Below, piece after piece: positions 1 to 7,108 of a stretch of 12,637 nucleotides of DNA. Within the stretch, counting starts at the first letter, position 1, and every line of letters begins with the position of its first letter. Made by a program: the position numbers and the translations under genes. This DNA comes from Zoogloeaceae bacterium (lineage in GTDB: Bacteria; Pseudomonadota; Gammaproteobacteria; Burkholderiales; Rhodocyclaceae). The stretch covers positions 1 through 12,637 of the forward strand of contig SSSX01000025.1 of NCBI GenBank assembly GCA_015657735.1, read 5' to 3'. A model generated the notes under the pieces. It was not told where the DNA came from. It did not search any database and saw only the letters and a program-made list of their open reading frames with translations.

Positions 1-492
1 CGCGAAGGCGAGCACGTGCCACAGCAGGCGCAGGTACAGCTTGCCGAGGTCGAAGCGCAGCGCGACGGTGCCGACCGGATTGTCGTCGACGCGGATCGCC
101 TGGGCGACGTCGAGGGTCGTCAGGCTCAGGTGATGGCCGGGTGGCGGCGGACGGTCGAAGGCGGGGGCCGTGGCGTGGGGCGCGCGGTAGTCGGCGACAT
201 GCCCGCCGTCGGCGTTCCACAGGCTGGCGAGCAGCACCTGGCGGTCGTCGGCGAGGGATTTGAGGTAGGTGGCGGCGGCGCCGGGGTCGTCGAAGACCAG
301 CGCCGAGGCGCTGGTGCGGCCGACGAACTCCGTCTTGGCCTGGGCGTCCTCGATCAGCGTCGAGCGCAATTCGAGGTAGTCGTAGGCCGTCAGCAGCAGC
401 ACCGCGATCAGGAAGGCGCTGCCGGTGGTCAGCAGGTTGATCAGGCGCAGCTTGTGGCTGATCGAGCCGGTGCGCAGGAGACGTCGGAACAT
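1..492 (-). CDS. CHASE8-type membrane sensor protein, N-terminal part (probable diguanylate cyclase or sensor kinase)
   Basis: The start codon at 490-492 opens a frame that runs off the left edge, so only the first 164 residues are visible. They show a short basic N-terminus (MFRRLLR), one membrane segment at about residues 17-39, then a periplasmic region of about 110 residues. This region carries features I associate with CHASE8 domains: the tyrosine-rich exit YDYLELR and the ALVFDDP motif followed by an alanine-rich helix. A second hydrophobic stretch begins at about residue 152 as the window ends. In known proteins this layout continues into HAMP and then GGDEF (as in YfiN/TpbB) or a histidine kinase. 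The output domain is not visible, so cyclase activity is inferred from the upstream yfiR-like gene. The ATG overlaps the stop of that gene by one base (TAATG), which suggests translational coupling. Confidence 0.8.
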   Translation of the reverse strand, partial: MFRRLLRTGSISHKLRLINLLTTGSAFLIAVLLLTAYDYLELRSTLIEDAQAKTEFVGRTSASALVFDDPGAAATYLKSLADDRQVLLASLWNADGGHVADYRAPHATAPAFDRPPPPGHHLSLTTLDVAQAIRVDDNPVGTVALRFDLGKLYLRLLWHVLAFA

Positions 493-1088
493 TATCGGCC
501 GCTCCTTGCGTCCCTGACGATGCGGGCGAGCTTGAGGATCTGCGAACTGAGCTTGATGCCGGCCCGCTGGGCGGCATCGGGATTGGCTTCGAAGCGGACC
601 TTGTCGCCCTCGATGTACATGCCGATGATGCCGCCGCCGGCGGCAAAGCCGTCGGCGTCGCCGACCGTCAGCACCGGCGCGCCGGCAATGCCCGGCGGGA
701 CGCTGGCGTGGCGCCCGCCGATGACGAGGATGTGGCAGCCGCCGCCGTCGTCGGCACGCGTCACCGCGCGCACTTCGACCGCCTTGCCGCGCACCGGCGG
801 CTTGGTTTCCAGCGCGCTCACCGCGTGGGCCAGTTCACCGCCGCCGGTGGTGCAGATGCGCAGGCGATTCGAGCGGTTCCACATGTCGTCGGGCCAGTCG
901 GTGAATTTGGCGAAGTTGTAGATGAAGGCGGCCTTGACGGCGTTCTCGTCGGCGCCTTCCTGGGCCGCCGGCGCCGCCAGGCTGGCCGCGGCAAGCAGCG
1001 TGGCGGCGAGCGGGCGCCATCCGGCGCGGTGGCGGGGAAGGGCGGCGGCACACGGCCCGGGGGTGGCGATCACGCGTTGTCCCGGCAT
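492..1088 (-). CDS. YfiR family (DUF4154) periplasmic protein
   Basis: A 198-residue protein with a probable signal peptide: a long N-region with arginines, then a hydrophobic core at about residues 27-42 (LAATLLAAASLAAPAA). The mature part starts with the family signature VKAAFIYNFAKFTDWP (residues 51-66). It continues with the RICTTG segment (Cys79), CHILVIGG (Cys118), a VLTVGD strand and the C-terminal IGMYIEGDKVRFEAN and GIKLSSQILKLARIV blocks. In Pseudomonas aeruginosa, YfiR is a periplasmic inhibitor of the diguanylate cyclase YfiN, and its disulfides affect stability. Cys79 and Cys118 probably form the corresponding pair here. The start codon overlaps the receptor's stop (TGATG), and the stop overlaps the next start. 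Only one ATG fits, giving an unusually long pre-core region; a GTG five codons in is an alternative. The family call is strong; the partner and effect are inferred from the neighbours. Confidence 0.9.
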   Translation of the reverse strand: MPGQRVIATPGPCAAALPRHRAGWRPLAATLLAAASLAAPAAQEGADENAVKAAFIYNFAKFTDWPDDMWNRSNRLRICTTGGGELAHAVSALETKPPVRGKAVEVRAVTRADDGGGCHILVIGGRHASVPPGIAGAPVLTVGDADGFAAGGGIIGMYIEGDKVRFEANPDAAQRAGIKLSSQILKLARIVRDARSGR

Positions 1089-3076
1089 CAGAAGCGGTAG
1101 ACGGCCTTGGCACGGAAGCTGCGTCCGTCCTGCTGGAAGCGGTCGCGGGCGGGGATGCCCGGGTCGAAGGCGGCGGGGTCGTGGTAGCGGTTGTCGAGCA
1201 GGTTGAAGATCGATGCGGACCATTCCCAGCGGTCGCCGGCCATCGGGCGCAGCAGCGTGAGGTTGGCGATGCCGTAGGCGGGCACCCGGCCGGTGTCGGA
1301 GCGGCGGGCGGACAGCCACTGGCCTTCGGTGCCGAGGCGCAGGCCGGCCCACGGCAGCGGCGCCGACAGGTTGAGCTTGCCGACCAGCCGCGGCGAGTTG
1401 GTCAGCGCGGCGCTGGTGCTGCTGTCGGCGTGCTGGACGTCGAGGCTGCCGCGCAGGCGGGTGCCGCCGGCCCACAGGCGCTCGGCTTCCAGTTCGACGC
1501 CGCGCGCCGAGGTCCGGCCGATGTTGGTGTACTGGAGCAGGCCGCTGGTGGTTTCGGTGACCTGGTCGATCAGCTTGTTGAGGCGATAGACGTAGGCGCT
1601 GGCGAGCAGGCGGGTCCGGCTGTCGAGATAGTGTTCGAGGCCGGCTTCCCAGGTCTTGATCGTCTCGGGGCGCAGGTTGGAACTGGCGCTCTGCACGCCG
1701 GGCAGGCTGTAGTAGCTTTCGTACACGTTGGGCGCCCGGAACGACGAGCCGTACTGGGCGCGCCAGACGGTTTGGTCGGAGAGGCGATAGACGGCGCCGA
1801 GGCGCGGGCTGAATTGCCCGGACTGGCCGGTCACGAGATCGTAGCGGCCGCCGACCGTGAGCCGGAGTTCGGACGTCCATTGGAACTCGTCCTGCACGAA
1901 GAGTCCGCTGCGCTCGCCGTGGCGCCGGTCGTTGAGGTAGAGGGTGTAGGGCGACGCGTCGTAGTTGCGCTGGTTCTGCATCCGGTTGCGCTGGTGTTCG
2001 AAGCCGGCGACGAGCTTGTTGCGCGCATCGAGGGCGCTGACGAGCTTGATCTCGGCGCCGTACCAGCTGCCGTGGGCGTCGTCGTAATTGCGCACCGGGC
2101 TGCCGTAGCGGGCCGGCAGCGAGAAGCTGTAGTCCGCGACGAAGGCCCGGCCGGAGAGTTCGCTGGCGGCCGACAGGCGGCGCGCGTAGGCCAGGTCGAC
2201 GTAGGCCTGCGCATCGATGTAGGCATGGCCGCGGTCGTTGAAGTCGGCGCCGTAGGCGCCGGTCGGCACGCCCTTGGCGCGGCGGCTGGCAGCGGCGGTG
2301 AGGCTCAGCGTGTCCTGCGAGAGGCGCGCGAAGAAGCGCCCCTGGCGCGTGTAATCGGTGTGCGAGGTGTGGCCGTCGTTGGTGGCCGGCGCGTCGAATT
2401 CGGGAAAGTAGAGGTTCGGCCCGGTGCTGTTCAGGCCGGACACCGAGGCCAGCAGGTCGGCGCCGTTGTCGAAGCGGGTGCCGAGGGTGGCGCGGCCTTC
2501 GGCGCTCTGGTGGCTCGACACACCGGCGCCGATCTCGGTGCCGCCCACCTGCGCGCCGCTGCGGGTGATCAGGTTGATCACGCCGAACAGCGCGTTGCCG
2601 CCATAGACCGAGGAGCCGGGGCCGCGGATCACCTCGATGCGGTCGACGATGTCGAGATCGATGAGGCCGTCGGTGCCGACGTAGGCCATGTCGTAGACGG
2701 CGTCGTTGACCCGGTGGCCGTCCACCAGCAGCAGCACGCGGGTGTTGTAGTCCTGCGGACGGGCGAAGCCGCGTGTGCCGACGTAGTCGTAGCCGCGATC
2801 GTTGTGAACGTAGAAACCCCGCAGGCTGCGCAGGACTTCGGCGAGGGTGCGCCAGCCGTACTGGCGGATGTCGTCGTGGCTGACGACGGTGACCGCCGCG
2901 GGGGTCTCGGAGGCCTTCTGCTCGAAGCGCGAGGCGCTGACGACCGGCAGGTCGAGGAGCTGGTCGAGCGATAGCTCGGTGAGTTCGCGCTCGGCCCGGG
3001 CCGCAGTGGACAGGCTGGCGAGCGCCAGGGCGATCAGCGTGAGCGGCACACCTGGCAGGCGGCGGGCGGTTTTCAT
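1088..3076 (-). CDS. TonB-dependent outer membrane receptor
   Basis: A 662-residue outer membrane receptor of usual length for the family. A signal peptide occupies about residues 1-28 with a likely cut after ARA. It is followed by the short LTELSLDQLLDLPVVSASR segment (32-50), typical of receptors in this group. The plug domain spans about 55-175 and includes VLLLVDGHRVND (114-125), IEVIRGPGSSVYGGNALFGVINLITR (ends near 172) and a TRGF motif. The rest has the alternating aromatic and polar pattern of a 22-strand barrel and ends AVYRF, the C-terminal phenylalanine expected for Bam assembly. The ligand cannot be told from sequence; siderophores, cobalamin or other metal complexes are possible. 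It is the first gene of a unit with a YfiR protein and a CHASE8 sensor, so it may sense as well as transport. No good Shine-Dalgarno sequence lies before the ATG. Confidence 0.93.
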   Translation of the reverse strand: MKTARRLPGVPLTLIALALASLSTAARAERELTELSLDQLLDLPVVSASRFEQKASETPAAVTVVSHDDIRQYGWRTLAEVLRSLRGFYVHNDRGYDYVGTRGFARPQDYNTRVLLLVDGHRVNDAVYDMAYVGTDGLIDLDIVDRIEVIRGPGSSVYGGNALFGVINLITRSGAQVGGTEIGAGVSSHQSAEGRATLGTRFDNGADLLASVSGLNSTGPNLYFPEFDAPATNDGHTSHTDYTRQGRFFARLSQDTLSLTAAASRRAKGVPTGAYGADFNDRGHAYIDAQAYVDLAYARRLSAASELSGRAFVADYSFSLPARYGSPVRNYDDAHGSWYGAEIKLVSALDARNKLVAGFEHQRNRMQNQRNYDASPYTLYLNDRRHGERSGLFVQDEFQWTSELRLTVGGRYDLVTGQSGQFSPRLGAVYRLSDQTVWRAQYGSSFRAPNVYESYYSLPGVQSASSNLRPETIKTWEAGLEHYLDSRTRLLASAYVYRLNKLIDQVTETTSGLLQYTNIGRTSARGVELEAERLWAGGTRLRGSLDVQHADSSTSAALTNSPRLVGKLNLSAPLPWAGLRLGTEGQWLSARRSDTGRVPAYGIANLTLLRPMAGDRWEWSASIFNLLDNRYHDPAAFDPGIPARDRFQQDGRSFRAKAVYRF

Positions 3077-3181
3077 CGGGGCGGACGCGGGCGGTGCCGG
3101 GTTGCAGGTGACGTCGCCCTCATCGGCAGGCCCGCCGCAAACTTGAGCCTTGCGGGGCGCCGCGCCCCGCCTGCGGCCGGC
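3077..3181 (-). promoter_or_regulatory. Gap upstream of the TonB receptor with paired dyads
   Basis: This 105-base gap should hold the start signals of the receptor unit. Read on the minus strand it contains GCCGCA (3172-3177), then a GC-rich 8-bp hairpin, then TGCGGC (3134-3139), which can close a stem around that hairpin. No convincing -35/-10 pair, Fur box or cobalamin riboswitch core is visible. The unit might therefore partly depend on readthrough from the HAD gene. Confidence 0.35.
3152..3170 (-). terminator. GC-rich hairpin after the HAD gene, possible weak terminator
   Basis: Perfect 8-bp inverted repeat GCGGGGCG / CGCCCCGC with a three-base loop, starting 11 bases past the HAD stop codon. 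There is no proper T-run on the minus strand after it (AAGGCTCAAGTTTG), so termination would be weak. It may instead be the inner stem of a structured leader for the receptor gene. Confidence 0.4.
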
Positions 3182-3844
3182 TCAGCGCAGCGAGATCACC
3201 GGCCAGCCGTGGGCGCCGGCGTGGGCGCGGAGGGTGTCGTCGGGGTCGACGGCGATCGGGTCGCTGACCTTGCCCATCAGCGGCAGGTCGTTGTGGGAGT
3301 CGCTGTAGAAACGGCTGCGCGAAAAGCTCTCCCAGCACAGGCCGAGGCTCTCGAGCCAGGCTTCGACGCGCTCGATCTTGCCGGCCTTGAAGGCCGGCGT
3401 GCCGCGCGGCTGGCCGGTGAAGGCGCCGTTCTCCTGGGCCGGGATCGTCGCCACCAGATGCGGAATGCCGAAAGCGCGGGCGATCGGTCCGGTGACGAAA
3501 CTGTTGGTGGCGGTGACGATGGCGACCACGGCGCCGGTGGCGAGCCGTTCGCGCACCAGGGCCTGCGACTTGGCGGTCATCATCGGGCGCACGCGGGTGT
3601 CCATGAACTCGCGGTGCCAGGCGTCGAGCTGGGCGCGGCTGTGGCGGGCGAGGGGTTTGAGCTGGAAATCGAGGAATTCGAAGATGTCCAGCGTGCCGGC
3701 CTTGTACTGGTCGTAGAACTGCTGGTTGCGGGCTTCGTAGACTTCCTTGTCGAGCACGCCCTTGGAAATCAGAAATTGGGCCCACTCGAAATCCGAGTCG
3801 CCGGCGAGCAGGGTGTTGTCCAGATCGAAGAGTACGAGTTCCAT
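3182..3844 (-). CDS. HAD superfamily subfamily IB phosphatase
   Basis: A 220-residue cytoplasmic hydrolase with all four HAD motifs. Motif I is FDLDNT (Asp7 nucleophile, Asp9 acid/base) and motif II is the VTAT threonine at about 111. Motif III is a lysine in FKAGKIERV (153 or 156), and motif IV is SDSHNDLPLM (Asp182, Asp186). The helical cap between motifs I and II (about 15-90) is the C1 type of the SerB-like IB group. The family includes phosphoserine and histidinol-phosphate phosphatases and phosphatidylglycerophosphatase-like proteins; sequence alone does not decide between them. In many betaproteobacteria a similar gene follows hda, and I recall histidinol-phosphatase annotations for it, but I cannot confirm that here. 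It lies 8 bases after the hda stop, so it is almost certainly cotranscribed. The start was chosen because motif I must lie close to the N-terminus. Confidence 0.92.
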   Translation of the reverse strand: MELVLFDLDNTLLAGDSDFEWAQFLISKGVLDKEVYEARNQQFYDQYKAGTLDIFEFLDFQLKPLARHSRAQLDAWHREFMDTRVRPMMTAKSQALVRERLATGAVVAIVTATNSFVTGPIARAFGIPHLVATIPAQENGAFTGQPRGTPAFKAGKIERVEAWLESLGLCWESFSRSRFYSDSHNDLPLMGKVSDPIAVDPDDTLRAHAGAHGWPVISLR

Positions 3845-3852
3845 GGTTTGGC

Positions 3853-4533
3853 TCACAGGCTCAGGTCGCGCTGCAGGACTTCGCGCAGCAGGGGGAGGGT
3901 GACGGCGCGCTTGCGTTCGAGGGAGGCGGCATCGAGGGCGTCGAGGGTGCGCAGCAGGCTGGTCAGGTCGCGGCGGCCGTGGCGCAGCAGGTACTGGACG
4001 AGTTCCGGCTCGAGCCGCAGGCCGCGGCTGGCCGCCTGGGCCTGCAGGATCGCCTCGCGGTCGTCGTCGGTGAGGGCCTTCACTTCGAAGATCAGGCTCT
4101 GGCCGATGCGGGTGCGCAGGTCTTCGCGCAGCGCCAGGTGCAGCGGCGCGGCACAGCCGCTGGTGACCAGCGTCATGCGCAGGCCGCGGGCCGAGTTGAA
4201 GGCGCGGAACAGGGCGATCTGGGCGTCGCCGCCGAGGGCTTCGACGTCGTCGACGGCGAGCAGCAGGCCGGGGGCTTCGGGCAGGGCCGCGGCGACGTCG
4301 GCGGCCCGCAGGTAGCAGGCCGGCCGGCCGGCCTGGGCGGCGGCGGTGACGACGCTTTTCAGCAGGTGGCTGCGGCCGCTGCCGGCGTCGCCCCACAGGA
4401 AGAGGTGCTGCGGCACGTCGGCCACCGGCACGGCTTCGTAGAGCGCGGCGAGGAGGTCGGCGTTGGCGGCGGCGACGAAGTTTTCCAGCAGCGGCGGCGA
4501 GTCGGCGCGCAGGTCGAGGGTCAGTTGCTTCAA
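3853..4533 (-). CDS. hda: Hda, DnaA-homologous regulator of replication initiation
   Basis: A 226-residue AAA+ protein resembling DnaA domain III but lacking the DNA-binding domain IV. Hda with the DNA-loaded sliding clamp stimulates ATP hydrolysis by DnaA and so prevents re-initiation. The N-terminus KQLTLDL (residues 2-8) is the clamp-binding peptide. Walker A is GDAGSGRSHLL (48-58), with the GRSH form typical of Hda, and Walker B is LLAVDD (91-96). A probable arginine finger lies in LREDLRTRIGQS (135-146). The C-terminal lid helices end at LLREVLQRDLSL. The start is read as TTG at 4531-4533 because the clamp motif must be N-terminal and no in-frame ATG or GTG gives that. The open frame extends further upstream without family similarity. 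Divergent from purM; the HAD gene follows by 8 bases. Confidence 0.92.
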   Translation of the reverse strand: MKQLTLDLRADSPPLLENFVAAANADLLAALYEAVPVADVPQHLFLWGDAGSGRSHLLKSVVTAAAQAGRPACYLRAADVAAALPEAPGLLLAVDDVEALGGDAQIALFRAFNSARGLRMTLVTSGCAAPLHLALREDLRTRIGQSLIFEVKALTDDDREAILQAQAASRGLRLEPELVQYLLRHGRRDLTSLLRTLDALDAASLERKRAVTLPLLREVLQRDLSL

Positions 4534-4741
4534 GCGGATTGCTTCACGCGACGGTTGCGCTTGCGCACCCGGCAGGGGCGGGCGGGCGACATTTCGGCTA
4601 AAATTCCGGTTTGTTTGCGCGCGACGGGCAAAAGCTCCCGCCGGCGCAAGGCCCGTTAATGTAGCCGGTCCCGGCGGGGCGCTCAACCCGATGAGCGTTT
4701 CCGGGCGGTGGCCGGACGCTTCGATTGAGATCACAGAACCC
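4534..4741. promoter_or_regulatory. Divergent hda / purM promoter region
   Basis: This 208-base gap separates the divergent hda and purM genes. On the plus strand the best -10 is TAAAAT at 4599-4604, in the context GGCTAAAATTCC. No good -35 lies 16-18 bases upstream. A start near 4611 would give purM a leader of about 130 bases containing the hairpin CGCTCA/TGAGCG (4680-4697) followed by TTT. For hda I see no clear promoter. A short direct repeat, TTGCGC twice, sits at 4555-4566. No PurR-type operator is convincing. Confidence 0.4.
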
Positions 4742-5776
<1,035 letters not shown>

Positions 5777-5798
5777 TCGCTCCTCCTGCGTTGGCATC

Positions 5799-5824
5799 GA
5801 AACGGGCCCGGGTGGCCCGTTTTG
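5799..5824 (+). terminator. Rho-independent terminator after purM
   Basis: Perfect 8-bp stem AACGGGCC (5801-5808) / GGCCCGTT (5814-5821) with a five-base loop. It is extended by one A-T pair (5800/5822) and one G-T wobble (5799/5823). The T-run is short (TTTT, then GCATTTG). It insulates purM from the toxin-antitoxin promoter downstream. Confidence 0.75.
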
Positions 5825-5848
5825 CATTTGTGGCGGCCGGCGGGTGGA

Positions 5849-5884
5849 TTGTTTTGTTTGAAACAACTATTGTTATAATAACAA
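5849..5884 (+). promoter_or_regulatory. Toxin-antitoxin promoter with two palindromic operators
   Basis: An AT-rich patch between the purM terminator and the antitoxin gene. It carries a perfect -10 hexamer TATAAT at 5874-5879; a -35 is unclear (TTGTTT at 5849-5854 would leave a long 19-bp spacer). Two perfect palindromes sit here: TTGTTT-G-AAACAA (5854-5866) and TTGTTAT-A-ATAACAA (5870-5884). Their centres are 17 bp apart, and both have the half-site TTGTT. The second covers the -10, so binding there should block transcription. The HTH-bearing antitoxin is the natural candidate repressor. A transcript starting near 5886 would have a leader of about 20 bases with GGGAG at 5895-5899 as ribosome binding site. 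Confidence 0.75.
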
Positions 5885-5905
5885 CGAACCACTCGGGAGA
5901 CCGCC

Positions 5906-6298
5906 ATGCTTGCCACCCAGGTTGCCGCCAACGACGCGATCGACCGCAAGGCCATCGCCGGCATGCTGGTGCGCTTGTTCGACCACTGGAAGCTCAGCAC
6001 CGAAGAGCAGCTCGATGCGCTGGGCTTCGCGACGAGCAACCGCGCGGTCCTGGCGCGTTACCGGCGCGGAGAGCCCATTTCGGGTAGTCGCGACACGCTG
6101 GAGCGGGCCGGCCACCTGCTCGGCATCCACAAGAACCTGCGCCTGCTTTTTCCGCAGAACCGCGATCTGGCCTATGCCTGGATCAAGACGCGGAATCTGG
6201 CCTTCGACAACCGGACGCCGATCGAGGTGATCCGCGAATTCGGTTTTGCCGGCTTGCTGATGGTGCTGGCGTATCTCGACCGGGCCCGCGGCCAGTGA
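5906..6298 (+). CDS. Xre/MbcA/ParS-type antitoxin of a RES toxin-antitoxin module
   Basis: A 130-residue antitoxin. The N-terminal two thirds (about 15-85) is a helical, HTH-like domain of the kind found in Xre-MbcA-ParS proteins: LVRLFDHWKLSTEEQLDALG, then the NRAVLARYRRGEP segment, then LLGIHKNLRLLFP. The last third (about 86-126) is the small C-terminal toxin-binding domain. It carries AYAWIKTRNLAFDNRTPIEVI, in which the W92, N97 and TPIEV positions are typical of DUF2384-like domains, and then GFAGLLMVLAYLDR. By analogy with MbcA and ParS, it holds the toxin in an inactive complex and represses its own promoter. GGGAG lies 6 bases before the ATG. The stop overlaps the toxin's GTG start by four bases (GTGA). 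A neighbouring RES gene makes the role secure; DNA binding is inferred. Confidence 0.88.
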   Translation: MLATQVAANDAIDRKAIAGMLVRLFDHWKLSTEEQLDALGFATSNRAVLARYRRGEPISGSRDTLERAGHLLGIHKNLRLLFPQNRDLAYAWIKTRNLAFDNRTPIEVIREFGFAGLLMVLAYLDRARGQ

Positions 6299-6993
6299 TC
6301 GAAAACGTCTTCGCCGGCCTCGGGCTGGCGGAAACCCACGCCGACCTGCTGCGCAACGTCGTCTCGCTGCGCGTCTCGCAGGATCTGTTCGACGATCTGA
6401 GCGACGAGCCGGCCGACTGGAACGCGGCGGTCGCGCTGGAACTGGCGACCAAGCCGCCGTTCTTCACGTCGCCGCTGCCGGTGATCGATCGCCCCTTTGA
6501 GGATGCCCGCTGGAACGACGCGATCGGCTACCCCTTCCGGCACTGGATGCGCAGCCGCTATTCCGACGGCAGCTTCGGCGTCTGGTATGGCGCCGATGCG
6601 ATCGAGACGACGGTCCACGAAACCGTCCACCACTGGCGCAACGGCCTGCTGCGCGACGCCGGTTTCACCCAGCCGGGCATCCGCATCGAGCGGAAGATCT
6701 ACCGCGTGCGCTGCGACGCGGCGCTGGTCGACCTGCGGCCGGCGGTGACGGCTTTCCCGCTGCTGGTCGATCCGGCCGACTACACGCTGACCTGGCAGAT
6801 CGGCGCCAAGCTCCACCGCGAAGGGCATCCGGGCCTGGTCTCGAAGTCGGCGCGCTGCGACGGCGAAGTCTTTGCGCTGCTCAATCCGCGCCTGCTGTCG
6901 GCGCCGCGGCAGGTGTGCCTGCTCGCTTATGTGACGACCGGGGCGGGTGTCGCGGTCGAGCGGGAGCCGGGCCGCGTGTGGCTGACGCTGTGA
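6295..6993 (+). CDS. RES-domain toxin, probable NAD+ phosphorylase or glycohydrolase
   Basis: A 232-residue RES family protein. The family name comes from conserved Arg, Glu and Ser, and characterised members such as MbcT and ParT attack NAD+ or ADP-ribosylate targets. The likely active-site residues here are Arg88 and Tyr98 in RYSDGSFGVWYGADAIE, Glu109 in TTVHETVHH, and Ser183 or Ser185 in LVSKSAR. About 85 residues precede the arginine, more than in the shortest RES toxins, and include FTSPLPVIDRPF and a WNDAIGYPFRHWMRSR helix. Start: GTG at 6295, overlapping the antitoxin stop by four bases, which suggests coupled translation with antitoxin made first. No signal peptide or membrane segment is seen, so it acts in the cytoplasm. 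The frame is intact, so the toxin is probably functional. Confidence 0.88.
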   Translation: MIENVFAGLGLAETHADLLRNVVSLRVSQDLFDDLSDEPADWNAAVALELATKPPFFTSPLPVIDRPFEDARWNDAIGYPFRHWMRSRYSDGSFGVWYGADAIETTVHETVHHWRNGLLRDAGFTQPGIRIERKIYRVRCDAALVDLRPAVTAFPLLVDPADYTLTWQIGAKLHREGHPGLVSKSARCDGEVFALLNPRLLSAPRQVCLLAYVTTGAGVAVEREPGRVWLTL

Positions 6994-7047
6994 TTCCGGT
7001 CGCGCCGCCCGCGGCCCGCGGCGGACGGATGAGGCGCGTGAACGCAG

Positions 7048-7083
7048 GAAGCCCCGGGGAGGGCAGGCCTTCCCCGGGGCTTC
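7048..7083. terminator. Long hairpin between the convergent RES toxin and sodB genes
   Basis: Perfect 13-bp inverted repeat GAAGCCCCGGGGA (7048-7060) / TCCCCGGGGCTTC (7071-7083). It is extended inward by three pairs (one a wobble) to a four-base loop. It sits 54 bases past the toxin stop and 25 bases past the sodB stop, so it can serve as a shared bidirectional terminator. Neither side has a real T-run. Confidence 0.7.
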
Positions 7084-7108
7084 AGGGTGCGACGGGATCA
7101 GTCGGCGT

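Noticed and set aside
492..1880. A 462-codon minus-strand frame that would give the YfiR protein a large N-terminal domain.
   Set aside because: The upstream part is arginine/proline-rich out-of-frame sequence inside the receptor gene. The real start overlaps the receptor stop and is followed by a signal peptide.
1181..2974. Long open frame on the plus strand (597 codons) opposite the TonB receptor.
   Set aside because: It is low-complexity, rich in Val, Ala, Gly and Glu, and is the shadow of a high-GC gene whose minus-strand product has clear receptor motifs.
3121..3170. Possible cyclic-di-GMP (GEMM-I) riboswitch before the receptor unit: minus-strand GCAAGGCTC and GGGCCTGCCGATG recall its 3' half.
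   Set aside because: The expected 5' GGCAAACC segment and GNRA-capped stem are missing, and the upstream bases belong to the HAD coding end. An Rfam scan would settle it.
4611..4634. TTTGC...GCAAA dyad resembling a PurR box before purM.
   Set aside because: The arms are 9 bases apart and lack the PurR core, and PurR of the E. coli type is not expected in this group.
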